A DNA stretch of 64,000 bases. Origin: JAUMWX01 sp023394215 (GTDB taxonomy: Bacteria; Bacillota; Clostridia; Tissierellales; Peptoniphilaceae). Positions within the stretch are counted from its first letter, which is position 1. Every line of letters begins with the position of its first letter. Position numbers and translations under genes: made by a program. Of this stretch, positions 33,279 to 41,153 are shown piece by piece. The stretch lies in the NCBI GenBank assembly GCA_050313995.1, contig JBNPMM010000004.1. The stretch is one strand, 5' to 3'. Below the pieces are notes generated by a model, which was given only the letters and a program-made list of their open reading frames with translations, was not told where the DNA came from and did no database searches.

Positions 33279-34057
33279 TGAGAAAATCGAAATTTATAAA
33301 TTTTATAGCTATTTTAACAGTCGCTTTTATAGTTCTTCCTTTGCTGATAATTATAGTGACCTCTTTCGGTGCTGATAAGGCTATAAAGTTTCCCATAGAG
33401 GGTTTTACCCTAAATTGGTATCTTTCAGTTTTTAAAAACGCCACTTTTATGTCGAGTTTAAAAGTAAGCTTAATATTGGGTATAGTATCCGCTTTTTTAG
33501 GTGTGGCGCTTGCCTTGCCTACAGCTTATGGTCTGACAAAGAGAAGGGGAAAAGTCAGTAATTTTTTATTGAGCTTTTTTCTTTCACCAAACCTGATACC
33601 TGGTATAGTTTTAGGTATTATGCTTTATAGGATAATGGTTATAGAATTTCGTATGAATCTAACAGCGGCACTTGTTATAGGTCATATGCTCATAACCTTG
33701 CCATATTCAATAAGGGTTTTGGCATCAGGGTTAAACGAGTTTGATGAAAGTGTTGAAGAAGCGGCTATATCTTTAGGGGCTACCAAGTTTCAGGCTTTTT
33801 ATATGACGGTACTGCCATACTTAAAATCAAGTATCATAACTTCATTTATGATGTCTTTTATAAATTCATTTAATAACTTACCGGTTTCCATGTACCTAAA
33901 GAGTCCCGGTATAAATACTTTGCCATCAGCACTTATGAATTATATCGAGTACAATTTGGATCCGAGTGTAAGTGCTCTTTCCGTGATTCTGATGGTATTT
34001 ACATTCGTGATGATGAGGCTTATGGATAAGGCACTTGGCGTTAAAAAGTTAACTTAG
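33278..34057 (+). CDS. ABC transporter permease (PotC/PotI type), likely purine-related
   Basis: A 259-residue permease with six helices. It has the EAA motif VEEAAISLGATKFQAFYM and the PotC-like end. It pairs with the preceding permease to form the membrane channel. One-base overlap with the gene before and an 8-bp gap to the ATPase support one transcript. Confidence 0.88.
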   Translation: MRKSKFINFIAILTVAFIVLPLLIIIVTSFGADKAIKFPIEGFTLNWYLSVFKNATFMSSLKVSLILGIVSAFLGVALALPTAYGLTKRRGKVSNFLLSFFLSPNLIPGIVLGIMLYRIMVIEFRMNLTAALVIGHMLITLPYSIRVLASGLNEFDESVEEAAISLGATKFQAFYMTVLPYLKSSIITSFMMSFINSFNNLPVSMYLKSPGINTLPSALMNYIEYNLDPSVSALSVILMVFTFVMMRLMDKALGVKKLT

Positions 34058-34065
34058 GAGGGAAA

Positions 34066-35040
34066 ATGAGTTACGGCAAATTAGAAAATATCAGCGTAAG
34101 TTATGATAAAAAAAATAATATTCTTAAGGGGTTAAATCTTGATATACACGAGGGTGAGCTTTTGAGTCTTTTAGGACCGTCAGGCTGTGGCAAGTCTACA
34201 ACTCTTAGGGCTATAGCAGGTTTTGTACCTATATCTGAAGGAAGATTTTTACTTGAAAATAAAGATATGACAAATGTACCTATTCATAAGAGGGATTTCG
34301 GTATAGTTTTTCAAAGTTATGCTTTATTTCCGCATTTATCGGTTTTTGAAAATGTTGCTTTCGGATTGAAAATGAGAAAAATCAGTAAGGAAGTCATAAA
34401 AGAAAAGGTGATGGCGATGCTTGATATATGTAATCTTACAGATTTTAAAGACAGATATCCGGCAAATATGTCAGGTGGACAAAGGCAAAGAGTGGCTTTG
34501 GCGAGGGCCCTTGTCATAGAACCTAAGCTGCTTTTACTTGATGAACCTTTAAGTAACTTGGATGCTCAACTTAGGTATCAGATGAGAAGTGAGATTAGGA
34601 GAATCCAGCAAAAACTTAATATAACAACTGTTTTTGTTACTCATGATCAGGAGGAATGTTTTGCTATAAGTGACAGAGTCGCTATAATGAATCAAGGCAT
34701 TATTGAGCAATTGGATAATCCCGAAGAGATTTATAATAACCCTAAAACTGCTTATATAGCCAAGTTTGTGGGATTTGAAAACTTTATAGATTTATCAATG
34801 ATAGATTCCCGAAAGTCAGGACTTTGTGCAGTGAGGAGTAAGGATATTAGGATAGATGAGAATGGAAATTTCAGAGGAATTGTTGAAAGTGTTGAATTTT
34901 TAGGTGAAAAGTATAAAATAATGGTGAAAACTGATATGGGGCAATTGATTATCTCGAGCAATAAGAGAGTATTGGTTGACGAAGAAATATCGTTTCATAT
35001 AGAAGAAAACTCATTAAAAATTTTGGAGGGTAGTTTATGA
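34066..35040 (+). CDS. ABC transporter ATP-binding protein (PotA type), likely purine-related
   Basis: A 324-residue ATPase: Walker A GPSGCGKST (about 37-45), Q-loop VFQSYALFPHLS, signature SGGQRQRVALARAL, Walker B LLLLDEPLSNLD and H-loop VFVTHD. A short C-terminal TOBE-like domain (about 250-324) is regulatory. The length is a little under PotA (about 370). It energises the two permeases. It ends inside the start of the binding-protein gene (ATGA overlap). Confidence 0.9.
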   Translation: MSYGKLENISVSYDKKNNILKGLNLDIHEGELLSLLGPSGCGKSTTLRAIAGFVPISEGRFLLENKDMTNVPIHKRDFGIVFQSYALFPHLSVFENVAFGLKMRKISKEVIKEKVMAMLDICNLTDFKDRYPANMSGGQRQRVALARALVIEPKLLLLDEPLSNLDAQLRYQMRSEIRRIQQKLNITTVFVTHDQEECFAISDRVAIMNQGIIEQLDNPEEIYNNPKTAYIAKFVGFENFIDLSMIDSRKSGLCAVRSKDIRIDENGNFRGIVESVEFLGEKYKIMVKTDMGQLIISSNKRVLVDEEISFHIEENSLKILEGSL

Positions 35041-36155
35041 AAAAATTTATGGCTGTGCTATTAGCTGCAATGTTGATTTTGACAGCTTGTAAAGGTTCAA
35101 GTAAGGAAACTGAAAAGACTGACAAGGGCACTACAAGTGAACAGGCTAAAACTGAGAGTGATAGCACAAAGGATAATAATAACACCGGAGAAAAGAAAAA
35201 ATTGGTTATTTCTACTTGGGGTTCAAACGAAGAAGTTCTTAGAAAGGATGTTATTGAACCTTTTGAAAAAGAATTTAACGTTGAAGTTGTATTGGATATA
35301 GGTTCAACTTCAGAAAGGCTTACAAAGTTAAAGGAAGACCCTAATTATGAAGCAGATATAATAGAATTAAGCCAAAGTGCAGCTTTGGAAGCACAAGAAT
35401 TGGGTTTGGTGGACAAGATTGAAAGCAGCAAGGTAAAGGATTATGAAAACTTGATACCTGTAGCAAAAGAATTTGCAAGCAGAGGATACGGTATACCTTA
35501 TACAATAAACAGTATAGGTATTATATATAATCCAAACGGAGCTAAGAAAGAAATAAAGGAATGGGCGGACTTATGGGATGCCGCTTTAGCAGGTAGAATA
35601 GCTGTTCCTGATATAACATCAACATTTGGTCCCGCTATTATAGCTATGGCCGGTGATGTTGCAGGAACTCCTATTGATAAGGATAATGGTCAAAAGGCTT
35701 TTGAAAAATTGAAAGAACTAAAGCCTAATATAGTGAAGGCTTATGCTAAATCAGGTGATATGTTAAATATGTTCAGCAACAATGAAATAGATGCTGCTAT
35801 CATAGGTGACTTTAATGTAGGTAGGGTTCAAGAAGTGCTTAAGGATGCCGTATATGTAGTACCTCAATCAGGAACATATGCAAATATGAACACCTTGGAA
35901 ATAAATGCTAAGAGCAAAAATAAAGATTTGGCTTTAGAGTTTATTAACTATAGGATTAAAAAGGAAAACATGGAAAGAACAGGAAAGTCTTTAAATGAAG
36001 CGCCTACAAATTCTACTGTGGAACTTGCTCCTGAAGTTTCTAAAAATATGACTTATGCAGATGTAGCAAAGAGGGCAAAGAGTCTTGATTTTTCTATAGT
36101 TAACAAGAATTTATCAAGCTGGATAGATCAATTTAACCGTTTATTAAACGAATAA
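35037..36155 (+). CDS. ABC transporter solute-binding lipoprotein (PotD type), likely purine-related
   Basis: A 372-residue lipoprotein. The signal peptide has lipobox LTAC with C18 as the lipidated residue, followed by a Ser/Thr/Lys-rich linker (to about 48). The mature domain (KLVISTWGSNEEVLRKDVI, YGIPYTINSIGIIYNP, DLWDAALAGRIAVPDI) is a type-2 periplasmic-binding fold of the PotD/Fbp group. It captures the substrate outside the cell. Residues that would define polyamine binding cannot be judged by eye; operon context suggests a nucleobase, nucleoside or analogue. Confidence 0.88.
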   Translation: MKKFMAVLLAAMLILTACKGSSKETEKTDKGTTSEQAKTESDSTKDNNNTGEKKKLVISTWGSNEEVLRKDVIEPFEKEFNVEVVLDIGSTSERLTKLKEDPNYEADIIELSQSAALEAQELGLVDKIESSKVKDYENLIPVAKEFASRGYGIPYTINSIGIIYNPNGAKKEIKEWADLWDAALAGRIAVPDITSTFGPAIIAMAGDVAGTPIDKDNGQKAFEKLKELKPNIVKAYAKSGDMLNMFSNNEIDAAIIGDFNVGRVQEVLKDAVYVVPQSGTYANMNTLEINAKSKNKDLALEFINYRIKKENMERTGKSLNEAPTNSTVELAPEVSKNMTYADVAKRAKSLDFSIVNKNLSSWIDQFNRLLNE

Positions 36156-36159
36156 TATT

Positions 36160-37827
36160 ATGATTATAAGAAATATTTCGGTTTACAATACAAGTCAAAA
36201 AAGTTTTCATATTGCAGATGTAGAGATTAGAGACGGTCTTTACTATATGATAGGAAAAATTGACAGGAAAAGTGAATTTGAATTTGATGGATCAGGTACT
36301 TATTTAGTACCTGGTCTTATTGACGTTCATATGCATATTGAAAGTTCCATGACCACACCTCAGGAATTTTCAAATATTGTCTTGCCCATGGGTACAACGA
36401 CAATTGTTGCCGATGCACATGAAGTTGCCAATGCTCTCGGACTTGAAGGTTTATTTGAGTACATGGATTCCAAGCAGGATATGGATATTTTTTATGCCAT
36501 ACCATCCAGTGTACCTTCCACAAATCAAAATTTGGAAACGAGTAAAGGCTTTATAGGCGAAAAAGAGGTGGAGCTTCTTTGTCAAAATCCTAAAATCAGG
36601 GCTCTTGGAGAAATTATGAACTTTAAGGATGTTGTATCCGGCGAGGATTCCGTAACCAAGAGGATAATAGATAAGTTTAGGAACCTAAAACCCTTGTTTC
36701 CTATTGAAGGGCATGTGCCTTTAGTAAAAGGCGAAGAGCTTGCAAGATTTGCCATGGCAGGTATAGGAAGTGATCATACTCATCAAAGTGTTGAGTCTTT
36801 GCTTGAAAAGACCCGGGCGGGATTTTTGATACAATTACAGGAAAAATCCATGACAGGGGAGATATTTAAAGCCATAGAGGCTTATGGACTTGAAGAATTC
36901 ATTTGTTTTGTAACGGATGATGTTATGCCGGATGATTTGCTAAAGAAAGGACATTTAAATTACCTTATAAAAAAGGCGGTTTCTCTTGGTTATCCTGTAG
37001 AAAAAGCAATTTATGCCGCAACGAAAATTCCTGCTCAAAGGATGCTTTTTAATGATAGGGGTATTATAGCACCGGGTAGGATAGCGGATGGCTTGATAAT
37101 TTCAGATCTTGAAAAATTTACCATTAAAGAGGTTATTAAAAACGGAAAATTCGTTTCTGCTATGGGTAGGGTAAAAGTAAGGGAGTATCCTTCCCATATG
37201 AATAATTCGATAATAAGAAAGCTTATAAACCATGAGGATTTGATTATAAGGACAGAAGGGGATAAGGCACTTGTGAGGGTTATAGAGCGGGAAACAAAAT
37301 CTACTTTTACCCATGAAAGGCAAATTTGGATTGATGTAGAGGATGGAAGGCTTTTGTGGAAGAAAGCCGGTTTAAATCTTATTTGCATTGCTGAAAGATA
37401 TGGCAATCAAAGCCCCTTAGTTGTGGGGTTTGTTTTAAACGGATTTAATAAGAAATTTGCTATGGCAAGCTCATGGACTCATGACAGTCACAATCTTCTT
37501 GCGATGGGGACTGATGAAGCTCTTATAGTGAGGGCTTTAAATGCCTTGATTGAAAAACAGGGAGGGATGATCTGCCTTGATGATGAGAAGGAGTCTTTTT
37601 TACCGCTAAGATTTGGGGGTGTAGTATCTTTGGAACCTATGGAAGTATTAGCCTCAAAACTTGAAGTTATAAGGGAAAGGATGGTGGATGCAGGTTACAA
37701 AAGCCATAATGAAATCATGAGTTTTTGTACACTTGCTTTACTTTGTACCCCAAGTTTAAAAATATCTGACCGTGGATATGTTGATGTAAGGAGTCAAGAA
37801 ATCTTGAATTGGAGGGTTGATTTATGA
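36160..37827 (+). CDS. ade: Adenine deaminase-like amidohydrolase
   Basis: A 555-residue protein of the adenine deaminase family: YLVPGLIDVHMHIESSM (metal-binding HxH), GTTTIVADAHEVANALG, PIEGHVP, SDHTHQS, and the family's C-terminal domain (KKFAMASSWTHDSHNLLAMG, IEKQGGMICLDDE). Two substrate-site motifs differ from textbook Ade: the usual REGS stretch reads QLQEKSMT and the TDD region continues as VMPDDL. It should be an active metal-dependent deaminase, but the base could be other than adenine. It lies 4 bp after the binding-protein gene in the riboswitch operon. Confidence 0.87.
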   Translation: MIIRNISVYNTSQKSFHIADVEIRDGLYYMIGKIDRKSEFEFDGSGTYLVPGLIDVHMHIESSMTTPQEFSNIVLPMGTTTIVADAHEVANALGLEGLFEYMDSKQDMDIFYAIPSSVPSTNQNLETSKGFIGEKEVELLCQNPKIRALGEIMNFKDVVSGEDSVTKRIIDKFRNLKPLFPIEGHVPLVKGEELARFAMAGIGSDHTHQSVESLLEKTRAGFLIQLQEKSMTGEIFKAIEAYGLEEFICFVTDDVMPDDLLKKGHLNYLIKKAVSLGYPVEKAIYAATKIPAQRMLFNDRGIIAPGRIADGLIISDLEKFTIKEVIKNGKFVSAMGRVKVREYPSHMNNSIIRKLINHEDLIIRTEGDKALVRVIERETKSTFTHERQIWIDVEDGRLLWKKAGLNLICIAERYGNQSPLVVGFVLNGFNKKFAMASSWTHDSHNLLAMGTDEALIVRALNALIEKQGGMICLDDEKESFLPLRFGGVVSLEPMEVLASKLEVIRERMVDAGYKSHNEIMSFCTLALLCTPSLKISDRGYVDVRSQEILNWRVDL

Positions 37828-39116
37828 AAGTATATGGAAACCTGATACTTGTTACCATGAATGAAGATTTTGATATCATAAATCCGGGGTTTATAAAGAT
37901 TGAGTATGATAAGATTACTGACATGGGCCCCATGAGCTTATGCCCGGGAAATTATGAAGACATGGAAGGGAAGATTTTAATTCCCGGTTTTATAAACGGT
38001 CACACTCATTTGTCTTTAGTATTTTTAAGAAGTATGGCGGATGACATGGCGGATAGATTGACAAAATTTTTGTTTCCTATGGAATCTCAATATTTTACTA
38101 AAGATACGGTAAAAATAGGCGGAGCTTATGGTGCCTATGAGTCACTTTTGAGTGGGACAACCACAGTTTTGGATATGTATTATTACTCTAAAGACCTTGC
38201 CGAAGTATATAAGAGTATAGGGATTAGGGCATATGTAGGACAAACAATAGTAAATGACCATGCTCTTTCCAAAGATCTTGATGAAAGATATTTGAGAGAA
38301 TTTATAGAATCTTATAGGGAAGATAAGCTTATTCAGCCTATTTTAGCACCACATGCTCCCTATAGTGTAAGTGAAGATGATTTGAAATTAATACAAAAAT
38401 TATCGGAAGAATATCAAGTATTTAAAATGATGCATATAGCCGAGATGGACTTTGAAATGGAAAAGTATAAGCCCAAGACCCCGTTTGAATATTTGAATAA
38501 TATCGGTTTGATTGATGATAAGTTGCTTGCTGTTCATGCCATTCATACAAGTCCTATAGACCTTGATTTGTTGAAAAATGCCGGAGCAAAAATAGTTTCC
38601 TGCCCGGGAGCGAATATGAAGGCGGGTAAGGGAATAGTGGATTTAAAATCTTTTATGGACAAGAAAATAGAAGTATTTTTAGGCACGGACGGACCTGTTT
38701 CAGGAAACGGATTGGATCTTATAGGACCTATGAAGCTTACAGCTTATGCTCAAAAGACCAAGTATCATGATAGGGAACTTTTACCGGCTAAAAATCTTTT
38801 GGAACTTGTCACTTCAAAGGCGGCAAAGGCCTTGGGAAGAGATGATATAGGTTCACTTAAGATAGGAAATCAGGCAGACCTTGTATTCATAGAGAGAGAT
38901 TCTCTAAATATGAATCCCATATATGATCTTTATGCCACAATAGTTTATGGAATGCAGGCAAGCAATGTTTACAGGACTATGGTTGCCGGAAAAATTCTGG
39001 TAGATAAAAAGGAAGTAGTTGATAAGAAATCTTTTATAAGCACTATGGAAAAATTTAATAAAGAGTATATGAGATTTTTGAACATATATAGAGATAAGAT
39101 GCTTTTTCAAGGATGA
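37824..39116 (+). CDS. Amidohydrolase (guanine/MTA/SAH deaminase-like)
   Basis: A 430-residue amidohydrolase of the TrzA/AtzA/MtaD group. Metal ligands are visible in GHTHLSL (HxH), MHIAEMD, AVHAIHT and GTDGPVSGNGLDL. Enzymes with this layout deaminate guanine, cytosine, S-adenosylhomocysteine, methylthioadenosine or 5'-deoxyadenosine. Being coupled (ATGA overlap) to an adenine-deaminase-like gene under a guanine-type riboswitch favours a purine substrate; guanine deaminase is plausible but not proven. Last gene of the operon. Confidence 0.85.
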   Translation: MKVYGNLILVTMNEDFDIINPGFIKIEYDKITDMGPMSLCPGNYEDMEGKILIPGFINGHTHLSLVFLRSMADDMADRLTKFLFPMESQYFTKDTVKIGGAYGAYESLLSGTTTVLDMYYYSKDLAEVYKSIGIRAYVGQTIVNDHALSKDLDERYLREFIESYREDKLIQPILAPHAPYSVSEDDLKLIQKLSEEYQVFKMMHIAEMDFEMEKYKPKTPFEYLNNIGLIDDKLLAVHAIHTSPIDLDLLKNAGAKIVSCPGANMKAGKGIVDLKSFMDKKIEVFLGTDGPVSGNGLDLIGPMKLTAYAQKTKYHDRELLPAKNLLELVTSKAAKALGRDDIGSLKIGNQADLVFIERDSLNMNPIYDLYATIVYGMQASNVYRTMVAGKILVDKKEVVDKKSFISTMEKFNKEYMRFLNIYRDKMLFQG

Positions 39117-39212
39117 AAATATTGAGATTTTCGATATATAAGTTATAAGAAAAGAGAGGAAGACAGATATAGGGGTCTTTTCGACATATAAATTTATATC
39201 CTTTCAAATTGC

Positions 39213-39240
39213 TTGAAATTTCAATCCGTTGTAGTATCAT
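39213..39240 (+). promoter_or_regulatory. Promoter of the pyridoxamine kinase gene
   Basis: TTGAAA (39213-39218) and TATCAT (39235-39240), 16-bp spacer, 43 bp before the ATG. An imperfect 20-bp repeat (TTTTCGATATATAAGTTATA at 39127 and a similar copy at 39177) lies upstream. Confidence 0.45.
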
Positions 39241-39282
39241 TAATTTAACGGTTTAAAATGGAAGTGATATTTGGAGGAGAAA

Positions 39283-40119
39283 ATGACAGATAAAAAAGTT
39301 TTGACTATACAGGATATTTCATGCTACGGACAATGCTCATTGACAGTTGCACTGCCCATAATTTCGGCTTGCGGGGTTGAGGCGGCCATATTGCCTTCGG
39401 CGGTATTGTCTACTCATACAGGAGGCTTCAAAGGTTTTACATTTAGGGATTTGACGGATGATATGCCTGCTATCAAAGCACATTGGAAAAGTGAAAATAT
39501 ATCTTTTGATGCCATTTATACCGGTTATCTTGGAAGTAAAAGGCAGATTGGTATTATTAAAGAATTTTTTACTGAATGCTTAAATGATGGGGGACTTAGG
39601 ATAGTTGATCCTGCAATGGCTGATAATGGAAAGCTTTATACGGGGTTTGATATGGCTTATGTAGAAGAGATGAAGACTCTTATAGGTTATTCGGATATAT
39701 TTTTACCCAATATTACTGAAGCCTGTTTTTTGACCGGTATAGAGTATAGGGCTTATGCTCACGACGAAGAATATATAAAAAGTATCTTGCAGGCTCTTAA
39801 TAAAGAAGGTGCCAAAAAGGTTATTTTAAAGGGAATTTTGACTAAGGAGAAAATGGTAGGAAACTGCATTTATGACAGTCAAACCGGAAATATAGAATAT
39901 TATTTTACAAATCGTATAGCAAAAAATTCGCATGGCACAGGAGACTGTTTCGCTTCGGTTATAACCGGAGCTGTTATGAGAGGAAAATCTCTTTATGAAG
40001 CGACCAAACTTGCAGCTGATTTTGTAAGAGAGAGTATAGAGAAAACTGTTGATGATGAAAGTCATTGGTATGGAGTAAAATTTGAAAAAGCTATAAGGAA
40101 TTTGGTTATGGCTTTATAA
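39283..40119 (+). CDS. pdxK: Pyridoxamine/pyridoxal kinase
   Basis: A 278-residue ribokinase-fold kinase: KVLTIQDISCYGQCSLTVALP, PSAVLSTHTGGF, YTGYLGSKRQI, VDPAMADNGKLY and the anion-hole/catalytic motif KNSHGTGDCFASVI. These fit the PdxK/PdxY-like pyridoxamine kinase of Firmicutes, which salvages vitamin B6 by ATP-dependent phosphorylation. ATG 39283 follows GGAGGAG. Single gene ended by a strong bidirectional terminator. Confidence 0.88.
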   Translation: MTDKKVLTIQDISCYGQCSLTVALPIISACGVEAAILPSAVLSTHTGGFKGFTFRDLTDDMPAIKAHWKSENISFDAIYTGYLGSKRQIGIIKEFFTECLNDGGLRIVDPAMADNGKLYTGFDMAYVEEMKTLIGYSDIFLPNITEACFLTGIEYRAYAHDEEYIKSILQALNKEGAKKVILKGILTKEKMVGNCIYDSQTGNIEYYFTNRIAKNSHGTGDCFASVITGAVMRGKSLYEATKLAADFVRESIEKTVDDESHWYGVKFEKAIRNLVMAL

Positions 40120-40160
40120 AAATAGCGAGGAGGCATAAAAATACCTTCTCGCTATTTTTT
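40119..40160. terminator. Bidirectional intrinsic terminator
   Basis: AAAATAGCGAG (40119-40129) pairs with CTCGCTATTTT (40148-40158), with a further AGG/CCT pair inside. T-runs occur on both strands. It serves pdxK (+) and the hydroxyacid dehydrogenase (-). Confidence 0.92.
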
Positions 40161-40175
40161 GTTATACTTTTAAAA

Positions 40176-41132
40176 CTAAGCAACTATATTCTTAGGATTG
40201 CCGTTTATAAAAGATAGGGTATTATCAAATGCGATTTCTGCTCTTCTTATCATTGATTCATCCGTTAAAAAGGCTATATGCGGAGTAAGTAGAATATTTT
40301 TGCAATTTAAGAGCGGATAATCAGCCGGAATAGGTGGTTCCATATCAAAAACATCAACGCCGGCAAATGCTAAAACTTCCTCATTTAGTGCATCTGCAAG
40401 AGCCTTATTGTCCATAATAGGCCCTCTTGCACAGTTTATAAGTATGGCATCTTTTTTCATTGAGTATATAAGTTCTCTTGAAATCATCCCTTTTGTTTGG
40501 GCATTGTTAGGAAGATGAAGAGATATGATATCGGATTCTTTGAATACTTCTTTTAGGCTCTTGTATTCGATGCCCATTTCTATAGCTTCTTTTTTTTGAC
40601 TTCTGGAGTAGGCGATTATCTTTGCCCCGAAAGCCTTGAAAAGTTCGGCTGTTCTTAAGCCTATATTTCCCGTACCCACTATACCTACGGTTTTTCCGGC
40701 TATTTCCAAACCTTTATAGTAGGAAGCGGCTGTATTTCCTTGTCTGGTGTTGAAGTTGCCTTCGGCGATTTTTCTGTAAATCATTATTACAAGCCCTATT
40801 ATAAGTTCTGAAACAGAAGTATTGGAATAACCTGATGCGTTGCAAACACTTATGGCATTTTCTTTTGCCTTCTCCATATCAACATGGTCAAAGCCTGTAA
40901 AGGCAACATTGATAAGCTTTAGATTTTTGTTTTCCTCAAAAGCTTCTTTTGGAAGTTTGGAATTTGCAATCATAAGTATATCGCAGTCGCCAACTCTTCT
41001 TTTTTGTTCTTCAATACTTGTGGCCTTATCAAGATAGTAGTTGAACTCGTGTCCCAAGGATTCAAGTTTTTCCTTGTAGGATTTAAGTAGGTCTTCTGAT
41101 ATTGATAGCGGTTCAATAAGGTTGATTTTCAT
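40176..41132 (-). CDS. D-2-hydroxyacid dehydrogenase, NAD-binding
   Basis: A 318-residue enzyme. The Rossmann motif is KTVGIVGTGNIGLRTAELF. The catalytic set is visible: Arg in INCARGPIMD, Glu in VDVFDMEPPIP and His in LLTPHIAF. Such enzymes reduce 2-keto acids (pyruvate, glyoxylate, hydroxypyruvate, phosphoglycerate relatives); the substrate is not clear. It lies 21 bp after nadE on the minus strand, so the two are probably cotranscribed. Confidence 0.88.
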   Translation of the reverse strand: MKINLIEPLSISEDLLKSYKEKLESLGHEFNYYLDKATSIEEQKRRVGDCDILMIANSKLPKEAFEENKNLKLINVAFTGFDHVDMEKAKENAISVCNASGYSNTSVSELIIGLVIMIYRKIAEGNFNTRQGNTAASYYKGLEIAGKTVGIVGTGNIGLRTAELFKAFGAKIIAYSRSQKKEAIEMGIEYKSLKEVFKESDIISLHLPNNAQTKGMISRELIYSMKKDAILINCARGPIMDNKALADALNEEVLAFAGVDVFDMEPPIPADYPLLNCKNILLTPHIAFLTDESMIRRAEIAFDNTLSFINGNPKNIVA

Positions 41133-41153
41133 TTTGTCCTCCTATATAAATTT

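Noticed and set aside
32439..39116. Plain annotation of the importer as spermidine/putrescine uptake
   Set aside because: The family match is real, but the purine riboswitch and deaminase neighbours make a purine-type substrate more likely; I left gene symbols empty.
39117..39282. A regulatory RNA upstream of the pyridoxamine kinase gene
   Set aside because: An imperfect repeat (TTTTCGA-YATATAA) is visible, but no conserved fold of a known riboswitch could be drawn.
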